A stretch of DNA of 64,000 bases, taken from NCBI GenBank assembly GCA_041287865.1, contig JBGGMV010000082.1, forward strand, positions 1 through 64,000, in the 5' to 3' direction. The position numbers were made by a program, and so were the translations under genes. Under the pieces are notes generated by a model that did not search any database, was not told where the DNA came from, and worked only from the letters and a program-made list of their open reading frames with translations. Numbering within the stretch: the stretch's first letter is position 1; every line of letters starts with the position of its first letter. The DNA comes from JAPWJZ01 sp041287865 (GTDB taxonomy: Bacteria > Pseudomonadota > Alphaproteobacteria > Micavibrionales > UBA2020). Positions 49,722 to 58,564 of the stretch are shown one piece after another.

Positions 49722-51332
49722 ATGCCTATGAAAAAAGGTAAGACGAGCCCCGAAGCAGCTGCTCCCGCTTCAGCAACTACCGGCGACGCGATCGAACTGA
49801 AGCCATCCATTACCGCACAATTCAACAAGAAGGCAGAAAAGCCGATTTCCGGCGGCCACCTTCTCCCCGCAAACGGGCAAGCCGTCAAGCTCAAGGGCAA
49901 GCGCTTCGTTATCACCGCCGCCCAGAACAACACCGAAGTCCACGAAGGTTTCCTGAAAGCGCTTGAAGCCTTCTGCAAAGATAAAGACGCCCAGCTGCTG
50001 GTCAGCCGCATCACCTACAACAAGACGGGTTACAAGAACGAGGAGGAACTCTGGTACGACCCGAAGATCACGAAATACCTTTTCGACCAGGCCGGCAAGA
50101 TCGGCAAGAAAGTGGCGATCGGCGGCGAACTGGATATCAGCCCCACCGCGACTGACCCTCTCTCGGGCTTCGACAACTACTTCCAGGGCGCCAGCGGCAT
50201 CGTGCCGCACCCGAAGGTCTCGATGAAATCGCTGCCGGGCCTTGGCGAAGACAATGCCCGCTTCCTCTACACCACCGGCGCGATCACCCAGCGCAACTAC
50301 ATCCAGAAGAAAGCCGGCCAGAAAGCCGAATTCCATCATAACTACGGCGCGCTGCTGGTTGAAATCGATGACGACGGCAACGCCTTCGTCCGCCAGCTGG
50401 CGGCCGATAACACGGGCGCTTTCCAGGACCTGACCAGCAAATACACGGGCGACGGCAAGATCCTGCGCGACCAGCCGGTCGAGGCGGTGACGCTTGGCGA
50501 CATCCACGTGGAAAAACTGGACCCGGTGCAGGAAGACATTACCTTCGGCAAGGGCGGCATCATGGATACGCTGAAGCCGAAATACGCCTTCATCCACGAT
50601 GTGATCGACTTCACCGCGCGCAACCACCACAACCTGAAAGACCCCTTCTTCTGGTCGGCGCAGCACCAGAAGGGCAATACCGTCGAGGGCGGCACCGACC
50701 TGGTCGGCGCATGGCTCAAGGCGCACGAGCGCAAGGACAGGCGCGACATGATCGTCGAGAGCAACCACGACGAGGCATACCAGCGCTGGCTGAAAGAGGC
50801 GGATGCCCGCTTCGACCCGCCGAACGTCCGCTTCTGGCACGAATCCTCGGCGGAAATGCACCGCCAGATCGAGGCCGGCAACACGAACTTCAACATCTTC
50901 GAATGGGCCGTGAAACGCAAATACGACCTGCCGCAAGCCACCTTCATGCGCGAGAACGAGAGCTTCGTGATCTGCAAGAACGAGGAAAACGGCCGCGGCA
51001 TCGAAACAGCCCTGCACGGCCACTCGGGCCCCAACGGCTCACGCGGCTCGCCGCGCGGTTACCGCCTGCTCGACATGAAGGCCAACACGGGTCACACCCA
51101 CTCGGCCGGCATTATCGACGGCGTCTACACGGCTGGCGTCTCGGGCAAGCTGGATATGGAGTACAACAAGGGCCCCTCGAGCTGGAGCCACAGCCATATC
51201 ATCACTTACCCGAACGGCAAACGCGCCATCATCACGACCAAGGATGGCAAGTGGCACGCCGACGACATCAAGCACAAGGCAGCGCCCGCGCTGAAAGTCG
51301 CCGCCAAGGCACCGAAGCCCGCTGCCGCGTAA
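49722..51332 (+). CDS. Large protein with calcineurin-like metallophosphoesterase motifs
   Basis: 536 residues, no signal or membrane segment. Motifs of the dimetal phosphoesterase superfamily appear in order: GDIH (Asp260, His262), SNHDE (Asn348, His349, Asp350), GHSG (His434) and GHTH (His458, His460). About 250 residues precede the first motif, containing KRFVITAAQNNTEVHEGFLKALEAFC, possibly a second nucleotide-binding-type domain. The Ala/Lys/Pro-rich tail (APALKVAAKAPKPAAA) is unstructured. A nuclease or nucleotide phosphoesterase role is inferred; a relationship with large phage-encoded nucleases of this fold is possible but not testable here. GAGGA lies upstream; ATG at 49722 or 49728. 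Confidence 0.65.
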   Translation: MPMKKGKTSPEAAAPASATTGDAIELKPSITAQFNKKAEKPISGGHLLPANGQAVKLKGKRFVITAAQNNTEVHEGFLKALEAFCKDKDAQLLVSRITYNKTGYKNEEELWYDPKITKYLFDQAGKIGKKVAIGGELDISPTATDPLSGFDNYFQGASGIVPHPKVSMKSLPGLGEDNARFLYTTGAITQRNYIQKKAGQKAEFHHNYGALLVEIDDDGNAFVRQLAADNTGAFQDLTSKYTGDGKILRDQPVEAVTLGDIHVEKLDPVQEDITFGKGGIMDTLKPKYAFIHDVIDFTARNHHNLKDPFFWSAQHQKGNTVEGGTDLVGAWLKAHERKDRRDMIVESNHDEAYQRWLKEADARFDPPNVRFWHESSAEMHRQIEAGNTNFNIFEWAVKRKYDLPQATFMRENESFVICKNEENGRGIETALHGHSGPNGSRGSPRGYRLLDMKANTGHTHSAGIIDGVYTAGVSGKLDMEYNKGPSSWSHSHIITYPNGKRAIITTKDGKWHADDIKHKAAPALKVAAKAPKPAAA

Positions 51333-51468
51333 CGCAACATAACTACCGAACTAGCTGCCGGAGGCGGCCCTGCAAGGGGCCGCCTCTACGCTTTATATGG
51401 CAACCGCCTGTTGCCCTTCCTCTCCATTCTTGCGATGAATAGAGTTTGCGCGAAAACGGGGCTCCGCG

Positions 51469-52548
51469 ATGCTTTGGGAAGTCATGTTGGAGATGGTGGG
51501 CGAGCTCCTCAAGGTGACGGGGGAGATTATCCGCGTCTTCTGGGAGATGATCAAAGGCATCTTCGGCTACTTCAAAAAAAACAAAGACAAAAAAGAAAAA
51601 ACCGTCCCGCTGACGGAGGAGCAGAAGGAAGCGGCGGAGGAAGCGGCCAAGACCCGCCAGGAAATGCTGCTGATCGGCCTGATCCTCTGCTTCGCGGGCG
51701 GCCTTGCGATGATGGTGCCAAGCGTGCGCCATTACGTCTTCAACCTCTTCCGCCCGTCGGAACTGGTGGAGGTGCAGCGCAACGAATTCCCCATGGGCCA
51801 GTACACCGACCCCCGCTTCTACAAGAAAAAGAGATTTGCCTTCGACGACGAAGGCATGAAGCGCACGGTCCAGTATTACTGGTACGCGCCGCCCGCGGCC
51901 AATGTAAAACTGCCGCTGGTCGTCATCCTGCACGGCAAGGACGGCATGTGCCACGCGGCCATCCATATGCGTATGGGCGCGATGCAAAAGGCCTTTCCGT
52001 CCTACCTGCTGATCCCGCAATCGCCGCTGGGCAAAATCTGGGACGCGCCCGCGCGCTATTCGGGCGACGAGGCGCTGCCGCCCAACAAGGACGACGTGCC
52101 CGGCCCCGACGGCCGTTCGCTGGAAGACGTGCTGATGCTGGTGTCGTCGGTCACGCAGCTGCCCACCATCGACGAGAACCGGATCTACATCATCGGCTGC
52201 GATACGGGCGCCTCGGGCGTTTACGGGGCGCTGGCCAATTACCCGGGCGTCTTCGCGGCGGGCGTCAGCATCGCGGGCACCTGGGGCTTCCCCGACCGCG
52301 GCAAGATCGCCAAGACGCCGCTGCTGATCCTGCAGGGCGCGAACGATACCGTCGTGCCGCCCGAATTTTCGCGCAACATGTCGAAACTGATCGCCGCCGT
52401 GGGCGGCAAGGTGTCGTACCATGAATTCCCGGGCATCGGGCATGACTGCGACAACCCGAATTTTTATTCGCAAGTAGTCGTGAAATGGCTTTTCGCGCAT
52501 AGCCGCGCCACGCCCGAGCCGCTGGGCACGGCGGATGCCGCTCCATAA
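51469..52548 (+). CDS. Membrane-anchored alpha/beta hydrolase with Asp at the nucleophile elbow
   Basis: 359 residues: amphipathic N-terminal helices (VMLEMVGELLKVTGEIIRVFWEMI), a Lys-rich segment, one membrane segment (about 65-83), then an alpha/beta-hydrolase domain. LVVILHGKDG gives the oxyanion region. The elbow is IGCDTGASG, putting Asp245 where Ser is usual. The acid is in QGANDTVVPP and the His is His325 in GHDC. An Asp nucleophile is known in haloalkane dehalogenases and epoxide hydrolases, although the overall sequence looks more like dienelactone hydrolase/PHB depolymerase. Paralogue of the 32770 protein. No signal peptide, so the domain is probably periplasmic. Confidence 0.82.
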   Translation: MLWEVMLEMVGELLKVTGEIIRVFWEMIKGIFGYFKKNKDKKEKTVPLTEEQKEAAEEAAKTRQEMLLIGLILCFAGGLAMMVPSVRHYVFNLFRPSELVEVQRNEFPMGQYTDPRFYKKKRFAFDDEGMKRTVQYYWYAPPAANVKLPLVVILHGKDGMCHAAIHMRMGAMQKAFPSYLLIPQSPLGKIWDAPARYSGDEALPPNKDDVPGPDGRSLEDVLMLVSSVTQLPTIDENRIYIIGCDTGASGVYGALANYPGVFAAGVSIAGTWGFPDRGKIAKTPLLILQGANDTVVPPEFSRNMSKLIAAVGGKVSYHEFPGIGHDCDNPNFYSQVVVKWLFAHSRATPEPLGTADAAP

Positions 52549-52558
52549 AAAAGAAACA

Positions 52559-52582
52559 CCCCGCAGGCGATGCCATGCGGGG
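52559..52582 (-). terminator. Terminator after the phasin gene
   Basis: CCCCGCA / TGCGGGG stem with a 10-nt loop. On the minus strand it is followed by TGTTTCTTTTTT, so it ends phasin transcripts; the plus side lacks a T-run. Confidence 0.65.
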
Positions 52583-52608
52583 CGCTTCACACACGCTCTA
52601 TAAAAGTA

Positions 52609-52992
52609 TTACGCGGCCTTTTTTGCTTTGGCGGCGTTGGCAGCGGGCTTGGCGAATTCGCCGCCGGCTTTCAGCGTCGATTCAGCCAGCTGGCCGTATG
52701 CCTTGCCGGCTTCGGCGAGGATCGAGGCGGTCGACTGGACGTTTTCGAAAACCAGCTTGCCCGAGACTTGCGCGATTTCGGCCTGCAGGGAGGCGATTTC
52801 GGCGGCGTCTTTCGACTGTGCGATTTCTTCGCCGTTCAGCGAGACGACATCGACCAGCGCGGTTGCGAGTTCGATTTGCGACTGGAACAGTTTTTCCCAG
52901 ACTTTCAGGTTGCTCTGGCCGAGTTTCTGCCAGTTTTCGATGGCCTGGAAGGTGAATTCGGACAGTTGCTTGGTGCAGAAGGTGTTTTGCAT
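52609..52992 (-). CDS. Phasin-family protein
   Basis: 127 residues, almost entirely helical, with no signal peptide. Matches phasin-type granule proteins: FTFQAIENWQKLGQSNLKVWEKLFQSQIELATALVDV at the N-terminus and a Lys/Ala-rich tail (AKPAANAAKAKKAA). Phasins coat polyhydroxyalkanoate granules; some act as general stress proteins. A full AAGGAG site precedes the ATG, implying strong expression. No PHA synthase is in the window, but the neighbouring depolymerase-like hydrolase at 51469 may be related to the same storage pathway (inference). Confidence 0.85.
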   Translation of the reverse strand: MQNTFCTKQLSEFTFQAIENWQKLGQSNLKVWEKLFQSQIELATALVDVVSLNGEEIAQSKDAAEIASLQAEIAQVSGKLVFENVQSTASILAEAGKAYGQLAESTLKAGGEFAKPAANAAKAKKAA

Positions 52993-53202
52993 GGTGATAC
53001 TCCTTGAATGATGGTGCGTTGCGAAAAGTGCTTAACCAAATAGGCAGCGTTATTCTTGCTGCAGCGCAACATAAGACGTTATGCCCCGCCTTGTCAACAA
53101 CTGCCTGTAAATCTTGGGACTTGCGGGCTTCCTGAATTTTAACACTTAGTTAACCATTAGCCGGTATTATATATGTAAAATAGATCAGGGCGTGGACGGC
53201 GA

Positions 53203-56200
53203 ATGACACCTCCTCCGGCAGATCCGATGACACCGCAAGACCCTCCCGCCAAGGCATCGCCGACGGTGGGGCCCCTGTCTGCCAAAGACATGGCCGTGCC
53301 GAATTACACACTGGTCGACCCCGCCGCCACCCCCCGTTTCGACAGCACGCTGGCCAGCCACGAAGCCATCAGGGAGCACAATGCGCGGGTACAGCGCATC
53401 AACAGCCTGTTCGATAACTACCTCCGGCAGCAGATTGCCGCGCCCGACCGCGCCGCGCAGATCGCGGGCCTGAAGCAATTCGGCTGGCAGCCGCTTTACC
53501 CCAAGCATATTTTGCAGGTGGCGCAGGAGCTGAGCCTGCGCGACGCGCATGATGACGCGCTGACCTTCCTTGCCGACCAGAAAAAACTCTCGGCCCGCGC
53601 CGGCACGGCCGCTTTCTTCAATTTGCCCGAGGCAAAATTGTGGGAAGCGGGCGAGCTTTACAAGGCAGGCCGCCCCGCCGAGGCCATCGCGCTCGCCGAA
53701 AATGTCCTCGCCGCCGATCCGCGCAATACCGAAGCGCTCCGCACCCGCGCCATGGCGCAGGCGGGTGCTGCCGGCCCCGACCGCGCCGCCGCGCTGAAGG
53801 CCTTTGCCGGCGGTTTTGCCGACACGGGCGATTACAGCCTAGGCATGGGCGCGGTGAATGCCGCGCTTGAAACCGGCGATATCGCGCAGGCGAAAAAACT
53901 GGCGCCGCTCGTCTCCCTCGCGGCGCAGAACATCGGCGCGGACCAGTCGAAATCCTTCTGGCCCGCCGTGGTGGCCGCGCAGGCTGCCGCCGTCAACGGC
54001 GATCCGGCGGCGATGCAGCAAACCCTGCTGCATCTGGAAGACGTGCTGCAGGCCAAAAACCCCAACAAAACGCCCATCGTCAGCACCGACGACAAGATGG
54101 AGGCGCTGGGCCGCATTTCGCGCATCATCAACGCGCAACCCGACAAACCCGAGGTCAAGGCGCTGTTGCAGCCCGTGGCCGAACGTCTTGAAATGGCGCT
54201 GGGCCACAAGGCGCACGAACGCCTGACGTATAAAAAACCCGTCAATACGGACACGATCTTTGCCGAGCGCGGTTACCATTCGCGCCAGGGCCTCACCGCC
54301 GAAGGCTTCGAGATCAGGGGCAACGTGCGCGTCGGCAGCATGCTGCCCGATTCCATCACCACGAAGAACGACAAGGCGCAGTTCCTTGAAGTCACCGAAA
54401 CGCCGCTCAAAAAATTCATCGATGCCGGCCTGTTTCAGCAGGGCGACCTGCCGGCGGGGGTGAATACATCGGGGTCGCTCTCCGCTATCGCCGATCTTGA
54501 AACGCGCATCAAGGCCACGCAGGCCGTGGTGCGCGGCATTTTCGACGTTGACGAACGCAATCTTGAAAACCTCCATGGACTCGACCATCGCATCTATGAC
54601 TCGGTCGTGCGCCTGAGGCTCGAGCATTCGGGCGCGACGGCAGGACGGATTATCGCCACCGACGACGAACGCGCGGCCTATGCGTCGATAAAGTCCGACC
54701 AGGCGCTGTACGACGCCGCCAAGGCCGGCACGCTGTCGCCGACGCAGGTGGACAAACTTTCAAAAATGCCCGCCATCGACCAGCGCATCATGGAACTGGG
54801 CATCACGGGCGCGGCGAAGGAAGTGATCGGCAATGTGGAACTGTTCCGCACCTCCGACACGCGCACCAATATCGCCGTCACGTCCGAGCAGAGCATCGGC
54901 GACTGCCGCCATGTCGCCGCCGCGACCGAGGCGCTGGTCGCAGCCGTGCAGCAGAACCGCACCACAGAGCATATCCAGCAGGCCGCCATGAGCCTGTCGC
55001 AGGGCGACGAGGCCGGCTACCGCCGCTTCATGCAGCGCGCCGACGCCGAAATCAACAGCTATGAAATGCGCGTCTACGACCAGTCGGTCAAGGCGGCGGT
55101 CGAGGTGAAAAAGACATACGAACCGGTGCTGACCGCCGACGGCAAATTCGTGGCCGCCGCCACCGAAACGCCCCAGCTGATCGAGTACCATATGCACAAC
55201 GTGCTGCGCACCGGCGAAGGCGCCGCGCGGAAATTCATCGTCGCCGATTCATTCTACCAGAAAGGCCCCTACCGCATGGGCTGGGTGGAAAACAGCGACG
55301 CGAAGGTCGTGCCCGGCGAAGAAGGCATGAACATGCTGCAATTGCAGGGCGGCGAAATCGAAGCCGTCGTCTGCGAACGCCGCGCCGACGGCACGCTTGA
55401 AATGAAAGGCGACCATCCCGTCCCCAAGCTGGGCGCAGATGGCAAGCCGGTGACGGTAAAACGCCCGCTGGTGCTGGAATCGACCAAGTACTCCAGCCCC
55501 GGGGAGCGCCTCCACGCCAGCACGCCGCAGCCCTCCCCGATGCTGGGCGGATCTCCTCTCGGCGATACGGGCATGACACTGGCGCAATCGCTGCAGAACC
55601 CCGACCGCCCGGCATCCTACGCACGGCTGGCGAAATTCGTCGTCGATAACCACCAAAGCGGCAAGATCAACACGCCCGAGCTGCCCGCAACCGACCTTCC
55701 CGCCGCGCAGCTGCGCGTCGCCGATATCAACAGCCCCGCGAAAATCAACTCCATCCCGATGGCCGAAATCGCACCTACGCAAAAACCTGTCGTGCTGGAT
55801 TACGAAAGCGTCATGGCCTCCGCCATGCCCGAAGAATCACGCTATGCGCCGAAAACCGCGCGCGCCAAATCGAACTTCAGCGGCCCCGGCGCCGGCAGCG
55901 TGATCATGGGCCTTGGCTCCGCCCTGCAGGCGGCGGGCCAGCTGGCGGGGCCGGAGCAGATGACGTCGGGCCAGAAAGTCATGCTGGTCACGCAGACCAC
56001 GGCGGGCCTTGTGCAGACGGGTCTTGAATTCGTCGGTCCCTCGATGACGAATGTCTCGGGCGGCTACAAGAATTTCACCGGCATCGGCAATAACATCAAG
56101 GGCACGACAACGGGATTGGGCCGCGTGGGCGGCGGGCTGGGCGCGCTTGGCGGCGGCTTCGGCATGTATTCCTCGGCCGTCGGTTTCCATGATGCGATCA

Positions 56201-58164
56201 AGGACGGCAATACGACAGGCGCGGTCCTGAGCGGCGGCAATTTCGTCGCCAGCTCGGCCTTCGCCGTCGCCGGCGTGGCGCAGGTGCTGGGCAGGGCCTC
56301 GCTGGCTACCAATTCGACCGGCGTGGGCGTCTGCATCGGCGTGCCGCTGCAGGTGATCGGCCTTGGCTTCCAGATTTACGATATCAAGCAGCAGTCGGAT
56401 TATATGGAGGCGCTGATGAATTCGCGCCTTGCCGACGAAACGCAGCAGAGCCGCGGCGGATTCCAGCATATCAACGGCTATATCCCGGGCATTCCGCTGA
56501 AGCCCGAATTCGCCGATTACAAGGGCCTGCTCAGCCTGCAGATCGAATTGCGCGCGCAAAAAACCACCTATGACAACGGCAAGCCCGTCAGTCTCGAGGC
56601 TCTGGCGAACAACCCGTCCGAACTGAAACGCATCGCAGCCTTCGCCGGCGACCAGTACGATACGGGCGTGAAGAACCGCCAGTGGGGGCTCGATGAAATG
56701 GCGAGCTGGCGGCATTCATCCACCCTCGGCCAGTTTTCGGATTATCTCCGCCGCGAGCTGCGCGGCATCGACGATCAGGCGATCATCGAAAGAACGCTTC
56801 AGGATGCCGAACGCCGGATCTCGATGGGCACGGCAGGGCGCGGCGCACTGCAGGATCTCGACGCGGGCGGGCCCAGCGCCGACAAATCAAAAACAATCGG
56901 CTACAACTGGCGCCTGCAGGAATACCGCTCGAAACTCGCACCCGTTGAAAAGCAATATCCCGATCAGGTCGCGCAGCTGGAACGCCTGCGCGGAATTTAT
57001 GCCGGCATCCAGATGAATCGCGGCAGCGCTGAAGGCATCAAGAGATATTCGGATGCACAGGCCCGCGAAAACGTGATCGCCGAGCGCGCGAAGGTGGAAG
57101 CGATGGAGCCTACGCAGCAGGAAGCCTATTTCCAGCGCAACAAGGAATTTCTGGAGAAGGCAAGCATCGACGGCAGCCGCCCCGACCTCGCCTATGTCGC
57201 GCTCAGCGCCAGCCGCGAGCAGTACGAAGCCAAGGCCCTGCATTTCGCGCCCGCTGTCTTTGCCGAAAAGGCGCAGGCGGCGATCGAACAGAATAGACAC
57301 ACGCTCGACACCGTCGCGCATCAGGGCGCTGCGCTTGCCGCCCGTGCCGAGGCGCTGGCGAAAGCCCTGCCCGATACGAAGCCTTCCGACATGCCGGTGA
57401 TCGATGACAAGTGCCAGCCGGTGATGAAGGACGGCCAGCCGCTGACCTTCCGCGCCATGCAGGATGCGCTGGCGGCGCAGGTGAAGGAAGCACAGGCCAA
57501 GGCTGGCGAAATGGAAAAAGGCGCGAATGACCCCGACGCCAAGGCGCGCCTTGCGCTGCAACAGGTCAACGTGCAGACCCTGCAGATGCAGATCGCCAAT
57601 AACGAAAACCAGAACCTCGCCTTCCGCCTGCAGGCCTATGACCGCGACGTCGCGCTGCGTCAGGCCGAAAATACCGCGTTGCGGCAGGGCATGGCGGCAC
57701 AGGGGCTTGATAAAGTCGCGGTGACGCCCGATGCCGCGATGACGGCGGCGGACAAATCCTATATCGACAGCCAGCAGGCTGCGCTGAAAGGCGGCCGCAT
57801 GTTTACCGAGGCCGAAGCCGGCTTCAACCGCAAATTCGGCGATGCGCAGCAGCAGGCCGCGCTGCTGCAATCGGGAGACCCGGCCTATGTCGCCGAGCTG
57901 GAGGCGCTGCAGGCCATGCAGTTCAATATCAGCCTCGCGCAGATCGGGAGCCTCCAGGCCGAAAACGCCTACCTGAAAAACTATCAGACGCTGGCGCAGA
58001 CCGAACGCACCGCGCAGCTCCGCGCTGAAACCTCGAAATTCGCATTGCCGCTTGCGGCGGATGACAAAGCCCCCCGCGCAGACGAGCCTACCGCGCCCGC
58101 CGATGCTGAAAAGAAACCAGAGCCCCAGCCAACGGAACGCAAAAAAGCGATCCCGGGGCTATAA
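53203..58164 (+). CDS. Giant protein: TPR-like N-terminus, calpain-like Cys motif, Gly-rich hydrophobic segment, coiled-coil C-terminus
   Basis: 1653 residues, no signal peptide. About 95-200 has TPR-like helices (AGELYKAGRPAEAIALAENVLAADPRN). Around 560-700 lies a possible papain/calpain-like domain: EQSIGDCRHVAAATEAL with Cys568, YHMHN with His663/His665, and VADSF with Asp682 before a GPYRMGW segment; the QxxxGDC-xxxAA pattern is that of calpain's active-site helix. Residues about 891-1065 are Gly/Ala-rich and hydrophobic (GLGRVGGGLGALGGGFG), able to insert in membranes. The last 550 residues are charged helical/coiled-coil with a Pro/Lys-rich end. Single gene, flanked by phasin and a tRNA. 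It could be a secreted effector or a surface protein; both are inference. Confidence 0.7.
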   Translation: MTPPPADPMTPQDPPAKASPTVGPLSAKDMAVPNYTLVDPAATPRFDSTLASHEAIREHNARVQRINSLFDNYLRQQIAAPDRAAQIAGLKQFGWQPLYPKHILQVAQELSLRDAHDDALTFLADQKKLSARAGTAAFFNLPEAKLWEAGELYKAGRPAEAIALAENVLAADPRNTEALRTRAMAQAGAAGPDRAAALKAFAGGFADTGDYSLGMGAVNAALETGDIAQAKKLAPLVSLAAQNIGADQSKSFWPAVVAAQAAAVNGDPAAMQQTLLHLEDVLQAKNPNKTPIVSTDDKMEALGRISRIINAQPDKPEVKALLQPVAERLEMALGHKAHERLTYKKPVNTDTIFAERGYHSRQGLTAEGFEIRGNVRVGSMLPDSITTKNDKAQFLEVTETPLKKFIDAGLFQQGDLPAGVNTSGSLSAIADLETRIKATQAVVRGIFDVDERNLENLHGLDHRIYDSVVRLRLEHSGATAGRIIATDDERAAYASIKSDQALYDAAKAGTLSPTQVDKLSKMPAIDQRIMELGITGAAKEVIGNVELFRTSDTRTNIAVTSEQSIGDCRHVAAATEALVAAVQQNRTTEHIQQAAMSLSQGDEAGYRRFMQRADAEINSYEMRVYDQSVKAAVEVKKTYEPVLTADGKFVAAATETPQLIEYHMHNVLRTGEGAARKFIVADSFYQKGPYRMGWVENSDAKVVPGEEGMNMLQLQGGEIEAVVCERRADGTLEMKGDHPVPKLGADGKPVTVKRPLVLESTKYSSPGERLHASTPQPSPMLGGSPLGDTGMTLAQSLQNPDRPASYARLAKFVVDNHQSGKINTPELPATDLPAAQLRVADINSPAKINSIPMAEIAPTQKPVVLDYESVMASAMPEESRYAPKTARAKSNFSGPGAGSVIMGLGSALQAAGQLAGPEQMTSGQKVMLVTQTTAGLVQTGLEFVGPSMTNVSGGYKNFTGIGNNIKGTTTGLGRVGGGLGALGGGFGMYSSAVGFHDAIKDGNTTGAVLSGGNFVASSAFAVAGVAQVLGRASLATNSTGVGVCIGVPLQVIGLGFQIYDIKQQSDYMEALMNSRLADETQQSRGGFQHINGYIPGIPLKPEFADYKGLLSLQIELRAQKTTYDNGKPVSLEALANNPSELKRIAAFAGDQYDTGVKNRQWGLDEMASWRHSSTLGQFSDYLRRELRGIDDQAIIERTLQDAERRISMGTAGRGALQDLDAGGPSADKSKTIGYNWRLQEYRSKLAPVEKQYPDQVAQLERLRGIYAGIQMNRGSAEGIKRYSDAQARENVIAERAKVEAMEPTQQEAYFQRNKEFLEKASIDGSRPDLAYVALSASREQYEAKALHFAPAVFAEKAQAAIEQNRHTLDTVAHQGAALAARAEALAKALPDTKPSDMPVIDDKCQPVMKDGQPLTFRAMQDALAAQVKEAQAKAGEMEKGANDPDAKARLALQQVNVQTLQMQIANNENQNLAFRLQAYDRDVALRQAENTALRQGMAAQGLDKVAVTPDAAMTAADKSYIDSQQAALKGGRMFTEAEAGFNRKFGDAQQQAALLQSGDPAYVAELEALQAMQFNISLAQIGSLQAENAYLKNYQTLAQTERTAQLRAETSKFALPLAADDKAPRADEPTAPADAEKKPEPQPTERKKAIPGL

Positions 58165-58197
58165 GCCCCTGCCGCTACCTGTGATGTCTGGAAAAAA

Positions 58198-58274
58198 TGG
58201 CGCGCCCGAAGAGATTCGAACTCCTAACCTTCTGATCCGTAGTCAGATGCTCTATCCAGTTGAGCTACGGGCGC
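58198..58274 (-). tRNA. tRNA-Arg (anticodon ACG)
   Basis: Full cloverleaf on the minus strand: 7-bp acceptor stem GCGCCCG / CGGGCGC, D-arm with AGCTCAACTGGATAGAGC, anticodon stem TCTGA / TCAGA enclosing loop CTACGGA (anticodon ACG at positions 34-36), and T-arm GGTTCGAATC-like. The discriminator is G and the 3' CCA is encoded. A34 needs deamination to inosine by TadA, whose gene starts at 63821. Confidence 0.97.
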
Positions 58275-58564
58275 AATCCTTATCGCGGCGATATTTGCCG
58301 GATTATGGGTTTCTATAGGATTCTCCCCGTGACCGCAAGTTTAATTTACCCCCGCCCCGCGGAAGCTTTTCTGAAAAAGCGTTAGATTACAGGAACCTGC
58401 GGGTGATATTACGCAAAAAACATATTTGCCACCCGTCCTTTTTAAAATACGGTGCAGTGCGGAATCAATATTGCAACCCCTTGGATTTATGGTCTAAAAA
58501 GAACAATGATTCCGACAGCCAACAGGGCCAGCCGGTCATGTTTATAGAATTACGAGGTAAAGCC

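Noticed and set aside
49540..49731. 63-codon plus-strand frame in the AT-rich leader
   Set aside because: Composition is Thr/Lys/His-rich without structure, there is no convincing ribosome binding site, and it runs into the next gene's start.
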